DNA of 64,000 bases from Brevibacillus sp. SYP-B805 (GTDB lineage: Bacteria; Bacillota; Bacilli; Brevibacillales; Brevibacillaceae). The stretch spans positions 62,001-126,000 of the forward strand of contig NZ_JAALGD010000010.1 in assembly GCF_011059135.1 (NCBI RefSeq), given 5' to 3'. The notes under the pieces were generated by a model that worked only from the letters and a program-made list of their open reading frames with translations, ran no database searches and was not told the origin of the DNA. Positions 34,407 to 42,711 of the stretch are shown one piece after another; positions within the stretch are counted from its first letter, which is position 1, and each line of letters opens with the position of its first letter. The translations under genes and the position numbers were made by a program.

Positions 34407-37400
34407 ATGACTAATCAACCTGAAGCCTGTTTTCATCAGATGTTTGAGAAGCGTGCCGAGCAGGATCCGGACAGGATCGCCCTGCTCTTGAACGAGGAGG
34501 CGCTGACCTACGGCGAGCTGAATCGACGTGCCAACCAGCTGGCCCGGCACCTGATCACAAGAGGGGTTTCGACCGGGACGCTTGTGGGCATTTCCTTCGA
34601 GCGCTCCTTTGACATGATCGTCAGCATGCTGGCCGTCTTCAAGGCAGGCGCTGCCTATGTGCCGTTGGACCCGGAGTATCCCCGTGCCCGATTGGCCTAT
34701 ATCCTGGAAGATACGAACATCCGTTATCTGCTGACGACGGAGGCCATTCACGCGGCTTTGCCTGCCAATGGAGCGGCGGCCATTCTGCTTGACCGGGAAA
34801 GAGCGCGCATTGCGGCCCTGCCGGACACCAATCCGGATGTTGCCGTTCGTCCCGGCGATCTGGCCTATGTCATCTATACGTCCGGCTCTACGGGCAAGCC
34901 GAAAGGGGTCATGCTGGAACATGCCGGTTTGGCCAATATGTCGAACGAGCAGGTACGCATTTTCCAGATCCAGCCGGAAGACCGGGTGATCCAGGCATCT
35001 TCGCTCTGCTTTGACGCGTCGATCTTTGAGATCGTCCTGGCTTTGCGGGCAGGGGCAGCACTCTGCCTGATCCCCCAGCAAAACTCGCAGGTAGGGGTAG
35101 GGCTGTATCGGTTCCTCAAGCAGTATCGCATCACGTGTGCCACCCTGGTTCCGTCGGTGCTAAACCTGCTGCCGCCCGAGGAACTGCCGGAGCTGAAAAC
35201 GATCATCTCTGCCGGCGAAGCGTGCACCAGCGAACTTGTTGACCGCTGGGCGACGGGGGGGCGGCGCTTTTTCAACGCATACGGGCCGACGGAAACAACG
35301 GTGTGGGCAACCATCGAAACGTGCGCGCATGGTGCGGGAAAGCCGTCGATCGGGGTGCCGATCCGGCATACGGTTGCCTACATCCTGGACGAGCAGCTGC
35401 GGGAAGTACCCGTTGGTGAGGTGGGGGAACTGTATCTGGGCGGCGTTCATGTGGCCAGGGGGTATTTGAACAACCCGGCGCTTACGGCAGAGCGTTTCAT
35501 TCCCAATCCGTTTGCGGAGGAGGGGGCCAAGCGCCTGTATAAGACGGGAGACCTGGCGAGAAGGCGCCCTGACGGCAAAATCGAATTCCTCGGCCGGGCC
35601 GATCAGTTGATAAAAGTCCGGGGCTTTCGGATTGATCCGAGCGAAATCGAAGACGCCATCAGCAAACACCCGGCCATCAAGCAAACGCATGTGATGGCGC
35701 GGGAGGACGGAGCGTCCCGCCAAAAACTGGTTGCCTATCTTGTGACGAAGGAGAGGGAGAGCGTCACCATTCCGGAGATGAAAGCTTTTCTGAAAGAGCT
35801 GCTGCCCCACTATATGGTGCCGAGCCACTATGTTTATTTACCGGTTCTGCCGCTGACTCCAAACGGCAAGGTTGACCGCGCCAGCCTGCCTGATCCCGCC
35901 GATGGACAGCAGGAGAAGGGGGGCTCCTCGGCTGGCGATACCCTTGAAGAGGAGCTGCAGCGCATCTGGTGCGACATCTTCGGGAAGGAGCGGGTGGAGA
36001 GGAACGCTCACTTTTTTGACGACTTGTTCGGCGACTCCCTCACCGGGATGGATTTGATGCTGAGGATGGAGAAACAGCTGAAGGTGGAGCTGCCGATCCG
36101 GGTATTGTTTGAGGCCCCCACGATTGAAACATTGGCGGAAGCGATCCGCCGCTACCGGCACGATCATGTGGCGGCTGCCGGGGAGTATGGGCAAGCCAAC
36201 GTGAATCTGGACGAGGAAGCGCAGCTGGACACCGACATTGTCCGCCTGCTGGAAGAGCGGGCGCGCCCCTCATCGGGGGAACAACTGCTGCTGACCGGCG
36301 TGACGGGGTTTCTTGGTTCGCATCTGCTGCGGGAACTGCTGGATCGGACCGATGCCCGGGTGTACTGCCTGGTTCGGGCCGGCAGCAAGGAGGAAGGTTT
36401 GCAGCGCATCCAGGCAGCCCTGCAGAAGTACCAGGTTTCGCAGCGTGGGCTGGAGACGCGCGTGGAGGCGGTGCCTGGCGATTTGTCCCTGCCGCTCCTC
36501 GGGCTTTCTCCTACCGATTTCGCTGCGCTGGCGGTCAGGATCGATGCGATTTATCACTGTGCGGCGCTGGTGAATTTCGTTTATCCTTATTCCCGCTTGA
36601 AAAAGATCAATGTGCACGGAACCAGGGAGATCATTCGGCTGGCGGCGAGCGGGAAAACGAAGACGCTTCATCACATTTCGTCGTTGGCGGTGTACGGATC
36701 GGTCGGTTATTTCCATCATCCGCTTATCCCGGAGGATGAGCTTGACCATATCCACACGCTTCATATGGGGTATGCGGAAAGCAAAGCCGTATCCGAGAAG
36801 CTTGTCGCGGCCGCCGGAAAGCAGGGACTGCCGATCTGCATCTATCGGCTGGATGATGTGATCGGCCACAGCCAGACCGGCTTGTGGAATACGGACGACT
36901 TTATCTGCAGATTTCTCAAAGGATGCATTCAACTTGGTCTGGCCCCCGATCTCGATATCAGGATGAATGCGGTGCCCGTGGATGTGGTATCCAGGATCAT
37001 CGTCCACCTGTCGGGTCAGCAGGACCTGCGCGGAAAAGCATGCAATATTTTCAATCCGGCATCGATTTACCAGCAGGAGATGTTTGCCTATTTTGCCGAC
37101 AAGGGATATAAGATAAATCAAATTCCTTTCGCCGAGTGGCAGCGGGTCCTGGTGGAAAAGGTGAGCCAACAAAAGGAGAACGCCCTCTATCCGTTGATTC
37201 CGCTGTTCACCGAGCGGTACTCGGAGCATCAATTAACCCTGCCGCAGATGTATGAGGAAGCGAGACGCCCACGCTTCTCGGCGGCCAATACGATGAAAGG
37301 CCTGCAGGGAAGCGGCATCCAGTTCCCGAAGTGGGACGGGCCGCTGTTTGAACGCTATTATCGGTATTTCCTGGAGAGCGGCTTTCTGCGGGAGCCGGGG

Positions 37401-37418
37401 TTTTATCCGGCCGGATGA
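34407..37418 (+). CDS. Single-module NRPS-like enzyme: adenylation, carrier and thioester reductase domains
   Basis: This 1003-residue enzyme has an adenylation domain (about 1-510; YVIYTSGSTGKPKGVM, FNAYGPTETT, YKTGDLARRRPDG, core lysine in NGKVDR), a peptidyl carrier domain (about 520-595, phosphopantetheine serine S544 in LFGDSL) and an extended-SDR reductase domain (about 625-1000; TGVTGFLGSHL, YAESK). It should activate one carboxylic or amino acid and release it as an aldehyde or alcohol. By alignment with GrsA I read the specificity code as DAFTIAAVWK, close to phenylalanine codes, so an aromatic amino acid is likely. There is no condensation domain and no phosphopantetheinyl transferase nearby. 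The start could be ATG 34404 or 34407, behind AGAGGG. Confidence 0.88.
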   Translation: MTNQPEACFHQMFEKRAEQDPDRIALLLNEEALTYGELNRRANQLARHLITRGVSTGTLVGISFERSFDMIVSMLAVFKAGAAYVPLDPEYPRARLAYILEDTNIRYLLTTEAIHAALPANGAAAILLDRERARIAALPDTNPDVAVRPGDLAYVIYTSGSTGKPKGVMLEHAGLANMSNEQVRIFQIQPEDRVIQASSLCFDASIFEIVLALRAGAALCLIPQQNSQVGVGLYRFLKQYRITCATLVPSVLNLLPPEELPELKTIISAGEACTSELVDRWATGGRRFFNAYGPTETTVWATIETCAHGAGKPSIGVPIRHTVAYILDEQLREVPVGEVGELYLGGVHVARGYLNNPALTAERFIPNPFAEEGAKRLYKTGDLARRRPDGKIEFLGRADQLIKVRGFRIDPSEIEDAISKHPAIKQTHVMAREDGASRQKLVAYLVTKERESVTIPEMKAFLKELLPHYMVPSHYVYLPVLPLTPNGKVDRASLPDPADGQQEKGGSSAGDTLEEELQRIWCDIFGKERVERNAHFFDDLFGDSLTGMDLMLRMEKQLKVELPIRVLFEAPTIETLAEAIRRYRHDHVAAAGEYGQANVNLDEEAQLDTDIVRLLEERARPSSGEQLLLTGVTGFLGSHLLRELLDRTDARVYCLVRAGSKEEGLQRIQAALQKYQVSQRGLETRVEAVPGDLSLPLLGLSPTDFAALAVRIDAIYHCAALVNFVYPYSRLKKINVHGTREIIRLAASGKTKTLHHISSLAVYGSVGYFHHPLIPEDELDHIHTLHMGYAESKAVSEKLVAAAGKQGLPICIYRLDDVIGHSQTGLWNTDDFICRFLKGCIQLGLAPDLDIRMNAVPVDVVSRIIVHLSGQQDLRGKACNIFNPASIYQQEMFAYFADKGYKINQIPFAEWQRVLVEKVSQQKENALYPLIPLFTERYSEHQLTLPQMYEEARRPRFSAANTMKGLQGSGIQFPKWDGPLFERYYRYFLESGFLREPGFYPAG

Positions 37419-37518
37419 GCGGGGGTGCCTGAGGGTGTGGCGGTTGTGCCGTTCCCTTTTGTCAGGTATGCTGGAACCCGGAGAGATGGAAATCAAGCTT
37501 GCGATGGAGTGACCAGAC

Positions 37519-40038
37519 ATGACACGATTGCCGATCGAGCCAGTACTGCCGCAGCTGCGGGAAGCCCTTCGTACCCGCACGAGCGCGGTGCTGGTGGCAC
37601 CGCCCGGAGCGGGAAAAACGACGCGTGTTCCCCTCGCGCTGCTGGATGAACCGTGGCTGGAAGGACGCCGCATCCTAATCCTGGAGCCCCGGCGGCTGGC
37701 TGCCCGTTCGGCCGCACGCTACATGGCATCATCCCTGGGCGAACCGGTCGGGGAAACCGTGGGATATCGGGTCAGATTGGATGCCAAGGTGGGCCCGAAG
37801 ACCCGCATCGAAGTGATAACGGAAGGCGTGCTGACGCGTCTGCTGCAGGCCGATCCGGCCCTGGAGGGGGTCGGGCTCGTCATCTTTGACGAATTTCACG
37901 AGCGCAGCCTGCAGGCGGATCTGGGGCTGGCGCTTTCGTTACAGGCGCAGGCGCTGCTGCGGGAAGATCTGCGCATCCTGGTCATGTCGGCCACCCTGGA
38001 TGTGGAACCGATTGCCGCGCTGTTGGGGAACGCCCCCGTGATCAGAAGCGAAGGACGCAGTTATCCGGTTGAAACCCGCTACGCAGGCCGTCGGGTGGAA
38101 GGGGCCATCGAATCCGCTGTCGTTCGCACGATTCAGGAGGCCCTTCAGCGCGATCAAGGCGATATCCTGGTTTTTCTGCCGGGTGCGGGTGAAATCCGGC
38201 GGGTCGAAGCGAGACTGAAGGAGCTGGCGTTAGGGGATCAGGTACGCATCGCGCCGCTTTATGGAAATCTGCCGCAGGACGCGCAGGATCAGGCGATCGC
38301 ACCGTGCCGGCCCGGAGAACGGAAGATCGTGCTCGCCACCTCGATTGCCGAGACCAGTCTGACGGTGGCGGGCATTCAGGTTGTCATCGACAGCGGTCTG
38401 ATGCGTGTTCCGCGTTTTTCGCCCCGCACAGGCATGACCCGGCTGGAAACGGTGAAGGTGTCCCGCGCCTCTGCCGATCAGCGGAGAGGGCGGGCGGGGC
38501 GTCTTGGGCCGGGGGTTTGTTACCGGCTGTGGACGGAGCAGGAGGATCGGCACCTCCCATCGCATACGACGCCGGAGATCCTGGAGGCTGATCTGGCTTC
38601 ATTGGCGCTGGAACTGGCCGTATGGGGCGTGACCGATCCGTCCGAACTATGCTGGCTTGATCCGCCGCCAAAAGCTGCCTACGCCCAGGCACGGGAGCTG
38701 CTGCGCCAGCTCGGCGCATTGGACGAGGCGGGGGGAGTCACCCCGTATGGACGGCAAATGGCGGCGCTGGGGCTGCATCCGCGGCTGGCGCACATGATCG
38801 GAAAAGCACAGCCGCTCGGTTATGGCGGGTTGGCCTGTGAGCTGGCTGCGCTTCTTGGGGAACGGGAAGTGCTGCGGGGAAGAGAGGGGGCGTCGATCGC
38901 TGACATCCGGCTGCGGTTGGAGGCGCTGCGCTCGTTCAAACGCGGGGAGGAGCCGCAGGGGGCTGCGCCGCTCGGATACACCCTCGATGCAGCGGCATGC
39001 CGCCGCGTGCTGGCCGAGGCCGATCGCTTCAAGAAAGCGCTCGGGGGTTCCGCCACCCGGGAAGATGACAGCCTAGAGGCGATCGGGATTCTGCTTGCAT
39101 TCGCCTATCCGGACCGGATTGCCCAGCGCAGGGAAGGCGGCCGCTATCTGCTGAGCAGCGGACGAGGGGCGTTTCTGCCGGCGGAGCAGCCCTTGTCCAA
39201 GGAAGCGTATCTCGTCGCGGTGGAAGTGGATGATCAGGGCGCGGACGGCCGCATCCATCTGGCAGCGGCTGTCGAATTAGCGGAACTCAGGCAACATTTG
39301 GGCCAGACAATCGTAAACGAGGCGGTCATCGCGTGGGATCGTCCGGCGCAGGCGGTGCGCGCCCGCCAGAGAGAACGGTTGGGCGCCCTGATCTTATCGG
39401 AAGGGCCGCTTCCCAATCCGGACCCGGAGGAGATGCTGGCCGCACTCTTGCGGGGCATTGCCGAGGAAGGGCTGGCGATCCTTCCCTGGACACGGCACGC
39501 CCGCCAACTGCAGGAGCGGCTGCAGTTCATGCATCACCTGGAGCCGGGCTGGCCGGATGTTTCCGATGAGGGGCTGACGGCCGCGCTCGCGGATTGGCTG
39601 GCTCCCCATCTGTACGGGATGAAAAGCCGTGACGAGCTGCAGCGCTTGAACCTTGCCGGCGTCTTGGAAAGCATGCTTTCCTGGGAGCAGCGCCGGATGC
39701 TGGATGAGTATGCCCCGTCTCATATCACGGTTCCCAGCGGCTCCCGCATCCCGGTGGACTACAGCGATCCGGCCGCACCCGTCCTGGCGGTAAGACTGCA
39801 GGAGATGTTTGGGCTGAAGGAGACACCCAGGGTCGGGGGAGGAAAGGTGCCGCTTACGCTGCATCTCCTTTCACCCGCACAACGTCCCGTCCAGGTAACG
39901 CGCGACCTCGCCAGCTTCTGGCAAACCGCCTACTTTGAAGTAAAGAAGGACCTGAAAGGGCGGTATCCGAAGCATTACTGGCCGGATGATCCGCTGGAGG
40001 CGATACCGACGAACCGGACGCGTCCCCGTCAGGTGTGA
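37519..40038 (+). CDS. hrpB: ATP-dependent helicase HrpB
   Basis: This 839-residue DEAH-type RNA helicase family protein is of normal HrpB length. Motifs are APPGAGKTTRVPL (Walker A, about 27-39), EPRRLAARS, DEFHERS in place of DEAH, SATLD, and in the second RecA domain TSIAETSLTV and QRRGRAGRLGPG. The C-terminal third is the HrpB-specific domain. HrpB is common in proteobacteria and its cellular role is not well defined. It has no obvious functional link with the NRPS-like gene 100 bases upstream. The ATG follows GGAGTGACCAGAC. Confidence 0.93.
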   Translation: MTRLPIEPVLPQLREALRTRTSAVLVAPPGAGKTTRVPLALLDEPWLEGRRILILEPRRLAARSAARYMASSLGEPVGETVGYRVRLDAKVGPKTRIEVITEGVLTRLLQADPALEGVGLVIFDEFHERSLQADLGLALSLQAQALLREDLRILVMSATLDVEPIAALLGNAPVIRSEGRSYPVETRYAGRRVEGAIESAVVRTIQEALQRDQGDILVFLPGAGEIRRVEARLKELALGDQVRIAPLYGNLPQDAQDQAIAPCRPGERKIVLATSIAETSLTVAGIQVVIDSGLMRVPRFSPRTGMTRLETVKVSRASADQRRGRAGRLGPGVCYRLWTEQEDRHLPSHTTPEILEADLASLALELAVWGVTDPSELCWLDPPPKAAYAQARELLRQLGALDEAGGVTPYGRQMAALGLHPRLAHMIGKAQPLGYGGLACELAALLGEREVLRGREGASIADIRLRLEALRSFKRGEEPQGAAPLGYTLDAAACRRVLAEADRFKKALGGSATREDDSLEAIGILLAFAYPDRIAQRREGGRYLLSSGRGAFLPAEQPLSKEAYLVAVEVDDQGADGRIHLAAAVELAELRQHLGQTIVNEAVIAWDRPAQAVRARQRERLGALILSEGPLPNPDPEEMLAALLRGIAEEGLAILPWTRHARQLQERLQFMHHLEPGWPDVSDEGLTAALADWLAPHLYGMKSRDELQRLNLAGVLESMLSWEQRRMLDEYAPSHITVPSGSRIPVDYSDPAAPVLAVRLQEMFGLKETPRVGGGKVPLTLHLLSPAQRPVQVTRDLASFWQTAYFEVKKDLKGRYPKHYWPDDPLEAIPTNRTRPRQV

Positions 40039-40088
40039 TACCTTTTTCCTCCTGAAACGTATGAACATAACGGAAGGGAGGCGGAGCC

Positions 40089-40583
40089 ATGAAATGGTAC
40101 TTTCGGGACAATTTCTTCAGTGCAGGCAGAACGGACATTGTGGATGCGCAGGAGAACGTGGTGGGCGTGCTTGACTTGAAAACGGCGTTCAATTCTTCCG
40201 TTGATGTGTACGATGACAGCGGAGCCCTCAAGTGCAGCGGGGCTTTCCCGTTTTTCTCCAACAAGTGGGAAGTGACCGGGCCGCGCGGCGATGAAAGAGG
40301 GGTTCTGAAGACTCGCATGTCGTTTTTCACGAAAAAATATGAGTACACAACAACGCAGGGAGAGTGTTATGAAATTACTTCACCGGCGTTTTCCCGCAGT
40401 TATGAAATCCATGATGAAGACGGAACGCTGGTCGCGTCGTTTGAACAGGTGAGCGGGTGGGTATGGCCAAGCGCATTTTGCTTGGAAAATTTTTCGAATC
40501 GTTTGGACAGCTATGAACTGGTTGCCGTTATCATGGGCATGCACAACATTCAAAAAAGGCAGCAAGCGGCGGCGGTCACCTGA
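40089..40583 (+). CDS. LURP-one/tubby C-terminal-like protein, YxjI family
   Basis: This 164-residue soluble protein is rich in beta strands, in the pattern of the LURP-one-related/YxjI family (a tubby-like 12-strand barrel): MKWYFRDNFFSAGRTDI, then IYDEDG-like hairpins (SYEIHDEDGTLVASFEQ) and a C-terminal helix. Bacterial members have unknown function and may bind phospholipid. The ATG follows GGAAGGGAGGCGGAGCC. The gap of 50 bases after hrpB and the lack of a terminator between them suggest co-transcription. A terminator follows. Confidence 0.75.
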   Translation: MKWYFRDNFFSAGRTDIVDAQENVVGVLDLKTAFNSSVDVYDDSGALKCSGAFPFFSNKWEVTGPRGDERGVLKTRMSFFTKKYEYTTTQGECYEITSPAFSRSYEIHDEDGTLVASFEQVSGWVWPSAFCLENFSNRLDSYELVAVIMGMHNIQKRQQAAAVT

Positions 40584-40632
40584 CGAATGGGAAGATACCC
40601 TTTGCGAGCGTACCGCATGCTGACGGCATCCA

Positions 40633-40676
40633 ACATGCAGCCTTCTTCTCTGCGAAGCAGGCTGCATGTACTTTTT
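40633..40676 (+). terminator. Intrinsic terminator
   Basis: An 11-bp stem (40633-40643 with 40659-40669) is followed by ACTTTTT. It ends the hrpB/YxjI-like unit. Confidence 0.8.
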
Positions 40677-40792
40677 CGGCGGCATCTTTCTTTACACGGA
40701 CAATCATTCGTTTTTATGTGAAAGAAACGCGAATTTGGGGACATAATCTCGGTGAATATCCTGTAAAGCCGAATGATAAACGATAAATACTA

Positions 40793-40821
40793 TTGACATG
40801 TTTGTGTTTTTGATTTACCAT
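40793..40821 (+). promoter_or_regulatory. Sigma-A promoter of the riboswitch-controlled gene
   Basis: A perfect TTGACA and TACCAT are separated by 17 bases, about 36 bases before the aptamer. Confidence 0.8.
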
Positions 40822-40856
40822 AGTCTCCGGTGAACAACTCAACATTTTCCATCCAT

Positions 40857-40928
40857 CTATTCGTATATCCTCAATAATAAGGGTTGAGGGTCTCTACAAG
40901 GAACCGTAACATTCCTGGCTACGAATAG
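40857..40928 (+). promoter_or_regulatory. Purine riboswitch aptamer, guanine-type
   Basis: P1 is a perfect 9-bp helix (40857-40865 with 40920-40928). P2 (40869-40875 with 40883-40889) closes the loop AATAAGG, J2/3 reads GTCTCTAC, P3 closes CCGTAACA, and J3/1 reads GGC before P1. The C at 40919 is the position that pairs with guanine (adenine switches have U). Position 73 is G, where the well-studied xpt and pbuE aptamers have A. Confidence 0.85.
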
Positions 40929-40961
40929 GGTCTTCACCCTATTTGCAGCCGGGAATTTTTT
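40911..40961 (+). terminator. Riboswitch terminator overlapping the aptamer
   Basis: A 20-bp stem (40911-40930 with 40937-40956; one mismatch, two G-U pairs) with loop TCTTCA is followed by a T run. Its left arm contains the 3' strands of P3 and P1, so aptamer and terminator exclude each other. Confidence 0.85.
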
Positions 40962-41023
40962 GTTTGCCCGGAATGAAGCGATTGGTTTCCTGCGAGACTA
41001 CTGGGAGTAATGGGGGGATCGAG

Positions 41024-42454
41024 ATGAAACAATACGATGTGATTATCGTCGGCGCGGGACCCGCCGGGATTTTTGCCAGTTACGAACTGACCCTGAAGGC
41101 ACCGCAGAAGAGGGTGCTGTTGATCGATAAGGGGCATAACATCTATGACCGCCGCTGTCCGATCCTGGAAGAGAAAATCAAGCTCTGTCCGCCGCCGGCC
41201 GGCAAGAAGGAGTACGCCGGCTGCCTGCCCGCCTGTTCGATTACCAGCGGGTTCGGGGGCGCCGGGGCTTACAGTGACGGCAAATTCAACATTACCACCG
41301 AATTCGGGGGCTGGCTGACCGATTATATCAGTCCGTCCAAAGTGCTAGAGCTGATCAAGTATGTCGATCAGATCAACCTGAAACACGGGGCGACGGAAAG
41401 CATTACCGATCCGACCACGGATACGGTTCGCAGCATTGAGCAGCGCGGCTTTGCGGCGGGCCTCAAGCTCTTGCGGGCGCAGGTGCGCCATCTCGGCACC
41501 GAGCAGAATCTGGAGATCCTGCAGTCTATCTATGAATACTTGAAAGAGCGGATCGACATGATGTTCAAGACGGAAGTGGCCGATATCCTGACGGTAAAGG
41601 AGGATGGGGCCCATCGGGTTCGGGGTGTCGTGCTCGTGAACGGAGAGGAGTACGCGAGCGATACGGTCGTCATTGCGCCTGGCCGTGACGGTTCGGCATG
41701 GCTGACGGAGATCCTGAAGAAAAGAAGATTGAAGATGTACAACAATCAGGTGGACATCGGGGTTCGCGTGGAGACCTCCGATGTCGTGATGCGCGAGATC
41801 AACGAGCACTTGTACGAAGGCAAGTTCATTTTCAACACGTCTGTCGGCACCCGGGTGCGCACGTTCTGCAGCAATCCGTCCGGTCACGTGGTGGTGGAGA
41901 ACCACAGCGGAGTGATGGCTGCCAACGGCCATTCCTACAAAGACCCGGCGCTGGGTTCCGCCAATACCAACTTCGCGCTGCTGGTGTCCCACAAGTTTAC
42001 CGAGCCGTTCGACAAACCAAACGAATACGCGCGCGAGATATGCAAGCGGGCCAACGATCTCTCCAACGGCGGCGTGATTATCCAGAAATACGGCGATATC
42101 ATTCGCGGCAGACGCTCAACGGAGAACCGGATCAAGGAAGGCTTCATCGAACCGACGCTGAAGGAGGCGGTACCGGGCGATCTGGGCCTGGTTCTGCCCT
42201 ACAATACGATGAAAAGCTTGATTGAAATGATCGAAGCGCTGGATAAGGTGACGCCGGGCATCGCCTCCGATCACACCCTGTTCTATGGGGTGGAGGCCAA
42301 GTTTTACTCGGCACGGCCGAAGCTGACCAATGAACTGGAGACAGAGATCAAAGGGCTGTACTGCGGAGGAGACGGCGCAGGCATCACCCGCGGTCTGGCG
42401 CAGGCGGGCGCTGCCGGTGTCTGGATCGCCAGAAGCATTATCAATCGTTCGTAA
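41024..42454 (+). CDS. FAD-dependent dehydrogenase of the COG2509 family
   Basis: This 476-residue flavoprotein has an N-terminal dinucleotide motif (DVIIVGAGPAGIFASYEL), a second conserved patch ITSGFGGAGAYSDGKFN near residue 80, and a C-terminal GLYCGGDGAGITRGLAQAGAAG that closes the FAD site. The family (NAD(FAD)-utilizing dehydrogenases) has no proven reaction. I recall it being reported near purine genes or riboswitches in some Firmicutes, but could not check. The purine riboswitch directly upstream supports a link to purine or flavin metabolism (inference). The ATG at 41024 follows GGGGGGATCGAG. It is monocistronic. Confidence 0.85.
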   Translation: MKQYDVIIVGAGPAGIFASYELTLKAPQKRVLLIDKGHNIYDRRCPILEEKIKLCPPPAGKKEYAGCLPACSITSGFGGAGAYSDGKFNITTEFGGWLTDYISPSKVLELIKYVDQINLKHGATESITDPTTDTVRSIEQRGFAAGLKLLRAQVRHLGTEQNLEILQSIYEYLKERIDMMFKTEVADILTVKEDGAHRVRGVVLVNGEEYASDTVVIAPGRDGSAWLTEILKKRRLKMYNNQVDIGVRVETSDVVMREINEHLYEGKFIFNTSVGTRVRTFCSNPSGHVVVENHSGVMAANGHSYKDPALGSANTNFALLVSHKFTEPFDKPNEYAREICKRANDLSNGGVIIQKYGDIIRGRRSTENRIKEGFIEPTLKEAVPGDLGLVLPYNTMKSLIEMIEALDKVTPGIASDHTLFYGVEAKFYSARPKLTNELETEIKGLYCGGDGAGITRGLAQAGAAGVWIARSIINRS

Positions 42455-42543
42455 TCGGACCGGGCGGATGGGCGAACGCCTCATCTGCCTGAACCCGGCC
42501 CTGATACCCGTTATGGCGCAGCATGTTGATTGCTTTTTAATGA

Positions 42544-42578
42544 ACTCCCGGCAGTGAGAATGCCGGGAGTGTTTTTTT
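42544..42578 (+). terminator. Strong intrinsic terminator of the COG2509 gene
   Basis: A perfect 10-bp stem (42544-42553 with 42561-42570) is followed by GT7. Confidence 0.9.
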
Positions 42579-42642
42579 CTGGAAACGTTCGGAGTGGTTT
42601 TATGTAGGAAACGACGTTTCTATCTCTTGCATTGACGAAAAG

Positions 42643-42671
42643 TTGAACTCTCAAGGGGTTAACAGTATTAT
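42643..42671 (+). promoter_or_regulatory. Sigma-A promoter of glnS
   Basis: TTGAAC and TATTAT are separated by 17 bases. Transcription should start near 42678, which rules out the in-frame ATG at 42670 as the glnS start. No T-box leader fits in this short region. Confidence 0.75.
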
Positions 42672-42711
42672 GAAAGGAGCTAGATTTTACGCGCACGAAA
42701 GGTTGAAACTG

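Noticed and set aside
40857-40928. Adenine or 2'-deoxyguanosine riboswitch
   Set aside because: The pairing position is C, not U, which argues against adenine. J2/3 keeps the U at position 51, whereas I recall a C there in 2'-dG aptamers. Guanine remains the best reading.
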